Shown here in pieces: positions 32,449 to 45,918 of a stretch of 64,000 nucleotides of DNA. Below the pieces are notes generated by a model that was not told the DNA's origin, made no database searches, and saw only the letters and a list, made by a program, of their open reading frames with translations. A program made the position numbers and the translations under genes. Every line of letters starts with the position of its first letter. Within the stretch, counting starts at the first letter, position 1. Source of the DNA: Nemophila menziesii (Eukaryota; Streptophyta; Magnoliopsida; Boraginales; Hydrophyllaceae); assembly GCA_029959085.1 (NCBI GenBank), contig JARWIR010000027.1:4712001-4776000 (forward strand), given 5' to 3'.

Positions 32449-32865
32449 ATAAAGTTTATCACAAAAAATAACAATAGATCAAGAAATACATACATTTAAA
32501 TTGAAATGAAATGTCCATCGATCTGAGACATAAAAGATAGTGAATCCACTTGTTTAAAATCTAAAGTGGAAACTAAATAAACATTATAAAAAAGGAGGAG
32601 AAATGATAAGAATATGAATCGATTGGAAGAGAATGAGATATCAAATAGTAATAAAATAGTGGCGGCGTAAGACCTTAATGATGAATTCCTATCTTTATAG
32701 TTAAAATGGACGGGTTAGGGTTAATGTTTACGTTTTAAAATTTATAGAAAAATAAATAAATTTTTAATATTACATTTTGTTTTAGTGAAACACAAGATGT
32801 ATATTGTTCATCATAAAAATAGTTATATTTCATATTTTGATTTTTTTTTAAACTCTATAATTTGG

Positions 32866-32990
32866 AAAAATCTTCCATCCAATATTGGATGGTCACCTAA
32901 TTAACCTAATGATATGTGTTTTGTTATTATAATTAATAGATATGCTATGAATATTGGACCATCCAATATAGGATGGAAGTCTTGCCCCTA
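32866..32990 (+). mobile_element. Short palindromic MITE, unit B
   Basis: Co-linear copy of the A element with ttccatccaatattggatgg at the left and the same right end. Confidence 0.55.
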
Positions 32991-33416
32991 TTAATTATAT
33001 ATTATCTAAAAGAATTAATATTTATATACTTAAAAATTTATGTACATTTATATTTTGTGATCTACGTATAAATTATTGGTCTTATTTTCAAAATAACCAA
33101 ATAGTATAAACACATGAGTTATGTAACATATTAGTTAACTAAAACTTAAAAGAAACAAATTGAAAGAATATCCTTTTACTTGGTTCGTGCATCAGTAAAT
33201 TTATGCCCTTATTTTTTAGTAGATACAATCTAAGGCTTTAACAAACTAACACTACAAAAAGTCTTGAGTTAACCAACGAAATTGGGAATATTGTCGAAAT
33301 GGTCCATCTAGATCAAAGCTTTCAACGAAGGGAGAATTTCCATTATATCTAATTTCCTATTTGAAATCTCATGGCTTGAGAATAAGATATATTCAGAATA
33401 TATATAAGTTTTCTAC

Positions 33417-33593
33417 CTTGTATGAAGTATTATTGTTAATGGAGCCTAAAGGTCCCGTGAAAGTAGAAGGAACTGGAACCTGAACAAGAGATAGAACTGG
33501 AGCAGGAGGTGGAGCAGACGCTGGTGCTGAAGCTGGATTTGGACTGTGACTCTTTCGTTTCACAAAACTTTTACAACAGGGACGAGACCCCAA
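33417..33593 (-). pseudogene. Proline-rich exon remnant (unit B)
   Basis: Minus-strand open stretch encoding GSRPCCKSFVKRKSHSPNP, then an Ala/Pro-rich run (ASAPASAPPPAPV) and VPVPSTFTGPLGSINNN, ending TSYK at a gtagaa donor (33416). It lies about 1 kb upstream of the AT-hook exons on the same strand and may be an earlier exon of that gene; upstream frames are broken. No family recognised. Confidence 0.38.
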
Positions 33594-33724
33594 ACATATC
33601 TGATGGACTAGAATTCAAGTCCACCACCAAATTTGTGTCTTTACTCTATCTGATGGAGAACTCAACTGATGGAGTATTATATTTCGACATATTTCCGCAG
33701 ATCTTCTCTCTGGCACCGCTTTAA

Positions 33725-34911
33725 AAGCAAATGATATTTAATTTCCTCTCTTTCCCTTTCCAGCTACCAAAATCACAAATATACTTCGACAAGCAATATA
33801 CGCCGCACAACATTGATTTCTATAAAGGAAGATATATATATGTATGGGCCTTCAGTTGACTACCGTAAACCCTAGCTATTATAGGCTTTAAGATTTTCGG
33901 TAACTCATATAACCGGCCCAATTAACCTCTATTAAATCTTAATTGCAAATTAGGACCTCGGAAAAAAAACATAATAAATGTATCTAACCACAATATAGTG
34001 AGGATATATTTCGGACCACAATATAGTGATGATATATTTCCAACAACCTACAATTTGTACATCTCAACCATGAGTAGCTGAACACTATGCACTCAATTAG
34101 TATCACATAATGGAAGGCTCGAGATACTTTTACATATATTAATCAGTTACATAACTGCATTGTGTTAGTATATTAGTTGTCATGTATCTTCATTTAATAG
34201 CTATAACTAAAAACTTAATTTATTTACAAATATGCATTCAAGGCTGAATAAAATTCTATTTTAGCAACTCTCTTCTTCTCCATATTGAGTTTTAAAGAAA
34301 CAACAAGATCATTGATTAACTTGTTGTCTTTCTTTTCATAAATTATAATCACCTTTTGTAGAATATCCTATAATTTATTTTGCATTAGAAGAACATTGAG
34401 ACTGGATACAGGGCAATAACTCACATTATTGCAAAATTTATGTGGTTAGCTTATCTTCTGAATTATCTCAAAGTGCCTCTTATCACTCCCCTCTTCTAGG
34501 TGTGGACTACTACTTTGTTAGATTTCACGTTGCTCCTTACATCTTTCAAGCTTAGATACATACATACCACCCAAGATCAAGTGCCTTATCTTTTTACTAA
34601 ATGACTTACAACTACAGTTTTTGGTTACCTTATATGATGCAAACTTTCATAAAGTGAAGTGTTAAGGAGAATACTAAATATACTTCTCCAGCAGTAATTT
34701 GTTAGTGTATGACTTCTATATATATTTAACAGTTGTACATCATTTTTAACGATATACCATTATGATTGATATGTATATAAACAACTATATATAAAAGCGG
34801 CAAATATAATAAAATTACATTTCAACAACTCTCTAATCTCTCTCTCTCTCTCTATCTCTATCTCTCTCTTTATCATAGTGACTGCTAATGTAAAACAAGT
34901 CAAGTAACAAA

Positions 34912-34947
<36 letters not shown>

Positions 34948-36366
34948 AAATAGTACCCTAACGAGTCCTTACATCTTTGTTAGATCAGAGGTTTTACAAT
35001 CTATAGACAAAAAACATGCCAAATATACGACATTCTTTATTAGCGTATTCAATAGTTCTCTACATAATCTTTAATCCTTAATTACTTGCTTTTACTACTC
35101 TAATCCAATTCGAACACACCCATTTCCAAACTAAAAGTTACCTTATTTTACACAATACGTGAATTAGTACAGCTAATATGAACCAATAGAGTATAATCAT
35201 GCAAGAAAATCTAATCTCATATTTAAAGAAATCGCAAAATTTGATGGACCAATTTCAGGCATATACCTTTAAATGGGAAAGAAATGAATCAGCATTTTTC
35301 ACATGAGATGCCAAATCACATGCTTGAGATAACTCTTGAAGCTATAAATATATAGTTTCTAATATTGAGACAGATTTCCACAGATTTCAAACTTAACACC
35401 CAATTTAGTAAGTATTTTAACATAAATATAAAAACTTGTTAACTCAATTAAATAGTCAAACTTGATAAAGTACCTTCATTTTCACCAATAATAGTATATG
35501 TTTAATCATTCTCTATACTGTATATTATTTAAGTCATGCATCTTAATTAAATTAAAAAGTTCATATATTGCTCAAAAAATTGATTAGGCTATGCTAAATA
35601 TCCTGTCTTCTCATCACTTGTAAAAGCTGGAGCCACATGACATTTTGGATCTTACATTTTAAAATAAAAAAATAAATAATATACCCCTATAAAAAGCATA
35701 TATTATTAACTTATCGCCCCACCCCTGATTTTCATAATCTTTCTTTGCAATTTTCGCATTTCATGAGGACTTATTCTGCAATTAAGTCGAAAATTTATTT
35801 GCGGTGCACCCCCTTCCCTAACAACATATATGTGCTCCGCCATTGCATCACCACTGCATATAAGGTTATGTAAGAATCATATACCCTGATTAAGAGAATT
35901 TCCAAGGAATTTCTAAGTAGTAAACGTAGCTAGTTTTCCCAACCTTAAGCATTTTTAGGTTCATTGTTTTTTCTCAAAAAATTGTCAGAAAGACAACATC
36001 ATCAACCTTAATCATTTTTCTCTTCACGATATATTTAATTATTCAGTCGCATCTCCATATCAACAAGTAAAAGCTTTCACTGCATTATCCAAATCACTGT
36101 CTTAATTCAAATCTTGAAAAAAATCCATATATTTGAAGCTTAATTCATAGATACCCAAGAATCACAAAATAATACACATAACATAACAACCGAGTGAGAT
36201 AAGATTGATGAAAATAAATATATACATAGATCAACAATATAACGTTAACCGACTTCACATTGATGTAGGGAGGAGTGTTATTGACAAAGAATTTGTACTA
36301 CAGACTAAGAATCATATGCTCTTTGATTGGATTTTAGTAGGTGTTTTTTTTCTTATTCAAAAGTAT
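33725..36366 (+). other. No gene seen (unit B)
   Basis: Co-linear with A 6080-8783; short CT and AT microsatellites only. Confidence 0.55.
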
Positions 36367-36715
36367 CACTACTACAGCGCAAGCCTCTAGCGACTAAACT
36401 TTTCGCGACTACGCGATTTAGTCGCTAAAGACAAGCACCACTAGCGACTACACGTCTTTAACGACTACATGGTATGTTTCTCGACTACCTAGTAGTCGTT
36501 AGTAATTTTTTGTTTTTAACGACTACAAGAAGTAGTCGTTAATACTAAGGAAGTAGTCGCTAGAGGGTTTTTGTATTTTTTAATTAATTTCCCATCGCCA
36601 ATGTGTAGTCGCTAGAGGTTGGATTATTTGACGACTACTTAAAGTAGTCGTTAGAAGTTATTACTAACAACTACTTTTGAGTCTTTGGCGACTACTTGTG
36701 TAGTCGCAATTAGTG
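36367..36715 (+). mobile_element. CACTA element 5' terminus and subterminal repeat array (unit B)
   Basis: Copy of the unit A terminus, again starting CACTACTACAGCG after tat. The TAGTCG/CGACTA array is nearly identical, with scattered substitutions such as acgactacat for A's acgactaaat. The flanks match A as well, so the element was already in the block before duplication. Confidence 0.8.
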
Positions 36716-37229
36716 GTAGCGTATTTATTACAGCAAGTTGCGAATTGAGATACTCAAAACACTATTATTTTATAATTTCTCTTTCTTTCTCTCAAAACAG
36801 TCTAAATTTTTTTCCACAATTCATCATCGAAAATTATATCGAAACTTGAAAAACTTGCCCGGGTCAATCATCAAAGTGGGACCGCCTCAATTATCAATTT
36901 TTCCTTCCAAATTTGCCTAAAAGTAGGTATTTTTTGTTCCATAAAACTTTCAAATTCCTTTTATTTGCAAGAAATTGTGTAGTTAATGGTAAATAGTATC
37001 ACTTATTAGGTATTTCAACACGTGGGAAAGCTTTCCCGGGTCAAACAACAACGTGGGACCTCCTCAATTATCAATTTCTCCTTCTAAATTTGCCCAAAAG
37101 TAGATATCTTTTTCAACCTTTTCTTATTTGATTATAATTGTATAGTTAATGCTAAATATATAGTATCACAATGTATATATCCCTAATCATCTTACAATTT
37201 TATATGACATATATATATGATATATTATT

Positions 37230-37600
37230 GTATGAGACATAAATGCATAAATAGGATATATATTTATTTAGTGATGTTATATTTTGTATATTTTTAATTT
37301 TATATTTATGTATTTATTTGGTGATGCTATATTTTGTATATTTTTAATTTTATATTTATGCATTTATTTGGTGATGTAATATTTTGTGTGCTTTTAATAT
37401 TATATTTATTTATTTAATTGGTGATGTAATAATTGTTTTCATCTTATATTCATGTATTTAATTGGTTATGTAATCATTTTTTTTATTCATGTATGTAATT
37501 GGTGATGTAATAATATTCCTTTTCGTTTTATTTTTATGTATTTATTTGATGATGTAATAATTTGTTTTTCATTTTATTTATGAGACATTTATGTTGTATT
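37230..37600 (+). repeat. AT-rich minisatellite in CACTA leader (unit B)
   Basis: Same ggtgatgtaat-centred tandem array as in A, about one repeat unit shorter by eye. Copy-number change between duplicated blocks is expected for such arrays. Confidence 0.75.
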
Positions 37601-37623
37601 CTTTTACATTGGAGTAGTTGATT

Positions 37624-39916
37624 ATGGCTTCAGGTATTGATAAAAGTTGGATTGGTTCCGCTCATAAAGTGTCGCATGAATTTATTAAGGGGATAGAAGC
37701 ATTTCTCGTTTTTGCTCAAAAAAATAAACCTCCTGATGAAGAAACAATTTTTTTTCCGTGTAATGAGTGTTCAAATTATCGTCGGTATAAAATGGTCAAA
37801 GTTAGGTCACATCTTTTACAGTTTGGGTTTTTGTCCACGTATGAGATTTGGACAAAGCATGGTGAGAGCGAGGAAATTCCGAAGACTCGATATGAAGAAA
37901 ATGAAATGTTGGATGTCTACGAAGATTTGAGACCTAATTATGAGCGTGGTGGTCATTCCGGTGACACCGAGATGATAGACTCGAACAGTACAGCACGTGG
38001 CAAATTCGAAACAATGTTTTTCGAATTAGAGACCAAGTTATACCCTGGTTGTGCAGTAATTAGTTCATTAGATTTCATTGCGAAGCTAATGCACGTGAAT
38101 GTGAAGAACAAGTGGACTAACCCGTCTTTCAACGATTTGCTTGATCTTCTGTGCCGTGTGTTGGCCAAACCTCATAACTTGCCCGAGTCATACGAGACGT
38201 GCAACAAAAAGTTAAAAAGTGTAGGTATGAGTTACAATACCATCGATGTTTGCGTGAACGATTGTGCTTTATTTTACAATGAGAATGTCTCCCTCGAAAA
38301 GTGTCCAGTATGTAGTGAATCCAGCTGGGACCCGAAAAAGGGTAAAAAAGTAGCGCATAAGAAACTCTGTATTTCCTGATTGCCCCTAGGATGCAGCGAC
38401 TTTATGCTTCGAGATACACTGCGGAAAATATTATAATGGCACCTAACTAGGAAGAGTACAAATTGAGATTTGTTGCGTCATCTGGTTGATGGCGATAGTT
38501 TGAAGAGATTTGTTCAGTTACATCCTGAGTTTTCTAGTGAACCTCCAAATGTGTTCTTGGGTTTGGGTATCGATGTCTTTTTTCCTTTCTATATGCAGAA
38601 TAACTCGTACAGCATGTGGCCGATTATATTGACCGTCTACAACTTACCACCGTGGGATTGTATGAAGGAGACGACATTCCAGCTTTCTTGATTCCTGGAC
38701 CCCGTTTACCCGGCAAGGACATGGACGTCATTCTTCGACCGGTTATAGATGAGTTGGACGAGTTGTGGGATAAACGAATTCTTACGTATGATGCCCACAA
38801 GAAGGAAGAGTTTACGATGAAGGTTTGTTTGTTGTCTACGACTAATGATATCCCCGCTAGGTCATACACTTCGGGATGGTTGGGTCAAGGCTACCAAGCT
38901 TGTCCAGAATGCATGGATTGTACTCCGTCATTGAGTGTGAAGAAAGGAGTTGCTTACTTCGAGATAGATGTTGGTTACCTACCGGGCATTGATTTAGAAG
39001 CGAAAGGGTTTTTTACAAGAAATCTGATCGTAGGGGCCCACCGAAGAAATATAGTCCTACCGATATTCAGACACAGTTAGATGGGCTTCCCATTGTGTTT
39101 CCCGATAAACACAAGGATTTTGGGGGAAAGATCGTGAGGAAAACTGGTCCACGTCTATTTAATTGGAAGAGAAAGAGTATCTTTTATTGTTTACCTTATT
39201 GGTCCAAAAATTTGTTGAAACATAACATTGATGTCATGCATTGCGAGAAAAACGTGTGTGATGCTCTTCTCGGCACAGTTATAGGTCTTGATGGGAAAGT
39301 TAACAAAGACAACGTGAAAGCGAGAATGGATCTTGAGAAAATTAAAATCAGGAAATAATTGTGGTTGACATCGAGAGGCGGTAAACAAATACTGAATCGA
39401 GCTTATTTTACGTTATCAACGGAAAAGCGGAAATTATTTCTTGACTGGTTGAAGGCATAGAAGTTTCCTGATGGCTTTGCATTGAGTTAGAGAAATAATG
39501 TTCAAAGTGACTTTGGCAAGATTATAGGAATGAAATCTCACGACTGTCACGTGATGATGCAGTATCTATTCGTGGCTAGTAACCCAGGGCATTTCGAAGA
39601 CAAAGCGATTAGTGATGCGATTATTGGGCTAACTAACGTGTTTAGAGTTGTGTGTAATAAAAATCTGAGTAGGAAAGAGTTAGAAAAGGGGAAGGTGAAA
39701 GTGGTTGAAGTTATGTGTAGATTGGAAATGATTTTGCCTCCCGCTTTTTTCGATATAATGATCCACCTAGTTATACACTTATAGGACGAAGCTTTGTTAG
39801 GGGAACCGGTTCAGATGCGTTGGATGTACCCGTTTGAGCGGTATCTAAATAAATTAAAGGAGTACATACGAAACCCGGCTAGGCCGGAGGGTTCAATCGC
39901 CGAAAATAGTAATTAA
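37624..39916 (+). pseudogene. CACTA (En/Spm) TNP2-type transposase pseudogene, unit B
   Basis: Better-preserved copy. The first 251 codons from ATG 37624 are open: the transposase-associated domain (MASGIDKSWIGSAHKVSHEF, ending near WTKHGE) including the FFPCNECSNY Cys motif that A has lost, then the start of the TNP2 core through CPVCSESSWDPKKGKK. A frameshift near 38365, in the sequence leading into the YFP motif, is also implied in A. Further breaks follow: a frame change near 38690, stops at about 39077, 39356, 39458 and 39488, and a TAG in the DUF4218 stretch at 39782. The element was dead or dying before the block duplicated. Function is known for the family; inactivity is seen in the sequence. 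Confidence 0.88.
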
Positions 39917-40147
39917 TCGTTGTGAGAAGGAGTTGTGTTTACTACACGTGTAAAAGTTTGGGATGGCGAAAATAGTATGTTGTTTGAATAAAGGGTGAAT
40001 GACTCGTTAGATCTTGGAGATTAACTTTATACGAACATGTGATTAGATTTTTTTTCAAAAAGACTACCACTAAAATGGTAGCGATTTAAATCTGGCGGAT
40101 TATTAAACCAAATAAATCCGCTTATGTAATTGTGGTTAAATTCTTTA

Positions 40148-40238
40148 AAGTCAACCCGTTGGGATTAGCCCACTGGTCAGGGCCTCATAACAATGACTCC
40201 GAGTCCAAAGTGGCTCTCCTATATAATTAAAAAAATCC
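40148..40238 (+). mobile_element. Possible SINE/LINE tail fragment (unit B)
   Basis: Counterpart of the unit A tract. Here ttagcccactggtcaggg and gactccgagtccaaag are closer to Pol III A and B boxes, about 30 bp apart, with an aattaaaaaaa end. It could be a truncated tRNA-derived SINE; the head is too short to be sure. Confidence 0.33.
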
Positions 40239-41121
40239 CGATAGTTAAAATAGTTAGCTTATGGTTTAAGATTAAAAAAAAAGAAAACGAAAAATTCACT
40301 TATATATAAAAAAAATGTAATTCCATTTTACATATTAAAACCCATATTCTTATATATTTTAAATACCATTCTTCAAGGTCTATATTTTATTTTTATTTTT
40401 TAATATTCAAAACTTATTCTCAAGTCTCAACCCACTACCAAACACAACATATTGATCATTGAGTATGTATGCATTTCTACTTTCTAATTACTATTTCTTT
40501 ATTATTTTATTTTTGTTTTTAGACCACATATCTACCTATAAGATAAATTTTCATTTTATGTCCAATAAAAAAGAAGATAAAATTTCTTTCTACAATGAAA
40601 AAATAAATAAATAAATTTGGGTTTTCAAATTTCTTCTTTTCTAACATTCCTCATTTACTTTTCAATATTATAAGAGTTTTGAGATCTTTGGATGATAGCT
40701 CTATTTAATTTTTTTATCAGGGTTCTTAATTCATACATTAACCTCAATGTGATTTTCTTGAAATAACGAATGCAACGGTATAAATTTTCTAAAATTTGGT
40801 CTTGAAAAAAATATATGATTTTTATGAAGTGAATATTTAATGTTTTCGGCGGCTGGAGAAGTTGAATTTAAACTACGCCGACCAATAAGTATATAGCATA
40901 AGTGATGATAACTGCTGGGCTATATGCGTTTTTAGTTATGTGTATTCTCGTTTTAAGATGATGGCAAATGATATATTTTTGGTGCCAGATTTACAAAAAT
41001 TAAAACAAATTAGCTAGTAGTATTGTAAGACAACAAATCTTTAATATGTGATTCGTTGGATCGTTTTAATTAAGTTTAAAAATTGCAATTTTGCGGCTAA
41101 GGTGATTTGTTGGTTGTCTTG

Positions 41122-41233
41122 ACACATGTCATTAGATTAATAAGTTAGTTAATTTTGTAAGTTTAAAACATGGGTTATGTGTATTATTATTATTGGTGTA
41201 GGATCATCCAATATTGGATGGAAGAATTTTCCC
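41122..41233 (-). mobile_element. Partial palindromic MITE, present in B and absent from A
   Basis: Starts acacatgtcattag, which matches the interior of the 5.3-kb MITE read in reverse, and ends atccaatattggatggaaga plus attttccc. A has only gagacttggagtatttat in its place (near 13550). One terminus is missing, so B or an ancestor suffered a deletion, or A lost the element imprecisely. Confidence 0.45.
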
Positions 41234-41677
41234 ATTCTTAATTTCCGATTGTATTTGTATAGTAAATTTTTTGTTAAAAGAAATGCTTGTGTTTGCGACG
41301 TATTTATGACAAGATTCAAACACCCGTGTTATCTATGTTCCAAATCCGATTGACAACAAAATTTTATAATTCGTTCATGTTCACCATTGGTCCTATCAAT
41401 TATATATTTATTTTTCTGACTATTTGGAATAGAAGAAAAAAATTTGATAGTTAAAGGTTACCATGTTTACTTTTGATCCGATAATGATGAAAACCTTTAT
41501 GATATACTTTCTATAGGTTAATTAGTCTATCTTAAATGTATTTTATACATGACCTTGCCAATTAATATATTATTTTTATTCAATTCCAATTTATATATAT
41601 ACTAGGTGTGACACGTGTCGAAAGACACTATAAAAATTAAGATGCATAAAGGAGACGTTTAAATCTCTTATTTAATA

Positions 41678-41929
41678 CTACCTCCATTCCATAATAATAG
41701 TCTTTTTATCCATAGTTATTTCACAATATGTGTCACATTTGAAATTACAATGCACCATAAATAATCTTTTTCCTATTCTATTCTTTTTATAAAATATCTA
41801 ATCAACTAAATATCTTTCTTTAATAAGTAGGGAGATGTTGGTCATTTTAAATTAAATTCATTCTAGTTTGTAGGTTCCTTAACATGTGTGAAAATGTCTA
41901 AAGAGATAATTATTATGGAATGGATGTAG
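41678..41929 (+). mobile_element. Stowaway-type (Tc1/mariner) MITE, unit B
   Basis: Same element in the same place as in A, same length, TA on both sides (41676-41677 and 41930-41931). It was inherited through block duplication, not inserted independently. Confidence 0.88.
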
Positions 41930-43085
41930 TATAAAAAAGTACACGGTATCAACTGCTATATGGGTCCCACATGTTTTTCAACCACCTGTAGAAAAAACAA
42001 AAATAAAGATAGATAATTATGTGTGTAAACATGTTTTGTTTATAATTTAATATCACAATGAGTTTAACTAATACAATCCTAAAGATAGTCAACCATTACC
42101 GATCTTGACAACATAGTTGATGACTTAGAGTTTGTGTGATAATTATATCTATATCTTTCAAATATAGAAGAATGTCAATAATGTTAAAAGTAACTTCAAA
42201 ATAAAATTGATTATTTAACATGTTAATTTTAGTGATTTGTATGATATGGAGGGTAGATAAGGACAGAGGAGGCTATATGGATTGGACAATTGCTCCTTGG
42301 GGTTGAGAAGAAAGGATAAGAGGGAGCGGTTGTGTAAAGAACGAAGAAAAAAGGATGGTTATGAGTTAAATAATGTGAGAGTAATTTTTAAATGGAATTG
42401 GGAGAGGTTCAAGGAGAGTTAGGGAGAATTTTGAGCTATTACTATGAAGTAATTATGACATGTCTCGATAGAATTGTATCTAATTAACTTAAATAACATT
42501 TTTACTGAACGGGTCTACATTACAAAATATAATTTTGAAAGACTTCTAAAAATTGAAATTATAGATCAAGTACTCTCAAGTCATCAGTTACTTTATTTTT
42601 CATGTTTTATAACAACTCTTCTACCTACAAAAAGCAATATACCCTTCTCCCAAAGATAAAATCAAAGAGATCACCATTTTTTGCCAATGAAAATATCAAT
42701 GAATTGGTATATCTTGGATAGTAATAAAATTACAATCCTAATACTTAGAAGTGAGTAACAATCGTAATCTCACGCAATACATATGTCATGCTTCTCATAA
42801 ATAATGGCAATATATATAATCCTATCAGTAACATTTTTTACTTGGAGTAATTAATATAGCTCTAGCAAATGGTTAAATTATTCACAACATCAACTATCTA
42901 AACCATATTAAAAATTATTCTCAACAGTTAATCAACAATTCTAATGAATATTATTATAATTTAGAAATACGATTACTAATTATCAACTTAACATAAATAG
43001 TGGTTCAGTAAATTTCTGTCACCAATACCAACTCCTCTTCTTCATTCATACATGTAAATATATACATCTTATGTATAATAAGAGT

Positions 43086-43376
43086 ATCAAGAAAAAAGCT
43101 TGCTGGACAATTTCAAATATCACATCCATCAACATTATCTCTTCTTTTTCATTCATACTTGTAAATATATACATCAAGAAAGAAGTTTGATGGACTATTT
43201 CAAATATCATAGCTAGTGTAAAAGAACTAATCCACGTACTGCTCATAATATTTTACTTTGACATGTGTATGCAAGGTCTGATTGATACTAATATTATTAG
43301 TCCTCTTGTTAGCTTGCTTCAAGATTCCAAGTTTGAGATTAAAAGGGAAGCTGGTTGAGAAATCTCTAATGCAACA
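43086..43376 (+). pseudogene. Importin-alpha armadillo-repeat fragment, unit B
   Basis: Same fragment: IKKKACWTISNITSIN at 43086, the diverged second copy at 43173, and GLIDTNIISPLVSLLQDSKF onward from 43275. In the second copy B keeps the Trp codon (TGG) but has TGA for the preceding Cys, whereas A has intact Cys and TAG for Trp. The stop at the later conserved Trp (GGT TGA GAA) is shared by both. The family match is strong from the KKE-C-WTISNI and LLQ.AKFEIKKEA motifs. Confidence 0.78.
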
Positions 43377-43881
43377 TGATCAAATGAAGTAGGATTCTGA
43401 TTGAAACTTAATTTAAAATATGAAATTTAAGGAAATAATAGTTTATTGATATGTTTTTGTGTGACCGTGTAAAGGATATATCAAGCCTTTGTGCGATCTT
43501 CTGGTTTCTCCAATACAATTTAAAATAAAATTGAATATATAAAGCTATATATAAAAAGCATGATTTATACATGAAATTATATGCAACCATAGTTCACGGT
43601 AGTTTATTTCAACCAGGAGCTATATGCAAAACACCCATCAAATCAAAGATTAAAAAGACAGAAGGTCTTTCAACAGTACTGTCCCGCCAAGATACAGGTT
43701 AGATCACATAATCCACTTCCATTTGTGCAATGAAATATCAGCATAGCTACGTGCATTGTCAGAACCATGTAAGCTTCAACTCAGGAACAATGGAAATTTA
43801 TCCCAACATTGGTCCAAGAAAAATTTATTGTAAGGATTGTTGTCTACAAACTTTACCAAGGTCCCGAACTAAAAGACTTAC

Positions 43882-43995
43882 GCATTGGATACAAAGGGTT
43901 CAATGGCTTGATTTCTAATACTATTGGGTTTTTCTATAATCTTTAGCATCTTGAAATCACTTGCTGAAGAAATACCATCCTTGTGAACTCGACCG
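43882..43995 (-). pseudogene. Orphan exon of an unidentified gene, unit B
   Basis: 114-bp exon with both splice sites canonical: acceptor in a run of T followed by gtag (43997-43996), donor gtaagt (43881 down). It is open in one frame (phase 1 in, phase 2 out), encoding GRVHKDGISSASDFKMLKI and then IEKPNSIRNQAIEPFVSN. Conservation of frame and splice signals suggests a genuine exon of a plant gene; partner exons are uncertain. Confidence 0.45.
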
Positions 43996-45478
43996 CTACA
44001 AAAAAAAAAACTCATTTTTGCTCAACACTACACCTGCGATTGAAACAAAATGTACAATTCAATTACAATTCTTTAGTGAATCTTTATATATTATACCATT
44101 AAAGTTCAAATCAAAGATAAGTGAATATCAGCCAAATCTTAACGGATTTCAAGTCCTTTCTTTTTACCCTATTTAAATTCCACCACAGGTTTGTCTACTT
44201 CTGGTAAAGCCGACATAATCTACACAAAAGAGATGGGTACATGTTACAAAGACATGACATGAGCTCAATATAATATTTGGATATAATATTTTTCAAATAC
44301 TTACACAGTCATAAGTATCAATATATCCTGTGTTTTAAGTTCACCTGATCGTTTGTGAATCCCATATTGCTTTGGTTTTCTGATGATTAAAGTGCATTTG
44401 CGTCTTCAGACTCTACCACCATAAGGGCTTGATTTTAAACATTTACAATCATACGAAGCCTCAAAACAAACAGAAGGGATTAAATTTACACATAACATCA
44501 TTGTTACATCATAACCAAAATAGGTAAACACATACGTATCAGACAATCAAATTGTAACCCAAAGGTTGAGAAATCTACAATTTCAGCAACTATATTCCTA
44601 CTTTCATCTATTTACCTGAATTTACTAATTTTCATTCAACATGAAACAACTAATTACAACATCGATCCATGTGTGATGCATAATATCCAAATATTTATTG
44701 CCCTGTTTCAAAGTAAAAATTATTATTATAAAACATTGCACTATTTATCACTACTAAGAGCAAATTTGCAATATTTTAGAATAATATTTGGCTACACATC
44801 TAGATTTATCAAGCAAAACATTAAAAAATACTACTAAATCAACATATATTATAAGCAGGACAAAATGAAGATATATTAAAAAATTGGACCTTTTTTCGAC
44901 TTTCCATTTTCCTGCAGTGTAATTGCCTAAAGCATAAGCTTACATAGAAAATAGAAAATATTAATAAATAATTCTTTCTCATAATATAAATCTTACTTAT
45001 GTCATAGCCTTCGTCATCACTAAGACATACAAAACATTACAGGAGATGAAAGCCGAGAATTGCTGCTATTTCCTGCATCATTCATGTCTACGGATTACAT
45101 TTATGCTACCTTTTCTGGTTCAACTATTTTGGTCAATTCTTAAACAAAATAAGCTTAGAGAGGAAAATCATATACCCTGTAGTAATTACATAATTGCATC
45201 AATGCTACTGTAGATGCCAATTAAGGTCCTTCAATATTCCAACTTAAACAAATTTAACCAATATATAACTATTGTAGTATAGGACTTCAGCTTTAATGTA
45301 ATATTCATAATATAATATTCACCATTGACACAAATAAAAGTTGCTCAACTTCAAAATTCATATAATAATCTGCCAAAATCTCGCTAGAAGCCTTAGCAAC
45401 CAAATCTAATTATATAAATAAAATGACTTTTCTTTGTGCAAACACCGTAAAGCGAAAAAAGATGGACCAATGTTGTAA
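43996..45478 (-). other. No clear gene (unit B)
   Basis: Matches A 16345-17844, including the short MSALPEVDKPVVEFK interval near 44210-44175 after a tgtag acceptor. Confidence 0.35.
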
Positions 45479-45918
45479 TTAAATCTCCACTAGTTGTGCC
45501 AAATGGATATTTACTTCAAAACAATTCAAAAATTAGAGTATAAGACCAAATTGTTCAACAACAAATCATGGGACCCACAAAACTCTAGAAGAAAAAAAAA
45601 GCTATTTTGATCCTGGAATATGTTTTACTATTATTGTAAAGGGTTTTGATTCACCTTCAGTGTAGGATGAAGGGAGATGCAATTTGACGGCTTCATTTTG
45701 AGCATTCAGGTCAGCCTGATTCGTTACGTTAAAGAGAGCATTTTCCAAAATTGTATTTGAAGGTTCGAGAGTCTCTTCTACCTAACATGGCGGTTAAATA
45801 CTCATCACCATATCATATACACAACACATGGTAAGCACAAACCAAAAGGACTAAAGACTTAAGAATTGGTTGGTTTCTGGTGAAAATGATGCATTATCGG
45901 GTTTTATTAGACCATCAA
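45479..45918 (-). pseudogene. Three-exon remnant of an unidentified spliced gene, unit B
   Basis: Same layout: exon 45918-45863, exon 45781-45655 (127 bp, VEETLEPSNTILENALFN onward, open) and exon 45513-45479 ending VNIHLAQLVEI stop. The donor of the first exon is destroyed in B (gtaagt in A, ttaagt in B), while the middle exon stays open with substitutions such as Met to Leu and Arg to His. Loss of the donor argues that B is non-functional. Confidence 0.45.

Larger units (their letters stand above)
40239..43085 (+). other. No gene seen apart from two MITEs (unit B)
   Basis: Co-linear with A 12661-15430. Holds the partial palindromic MITE and the Stowaway MITE listed separately. Confidence 0.5.
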
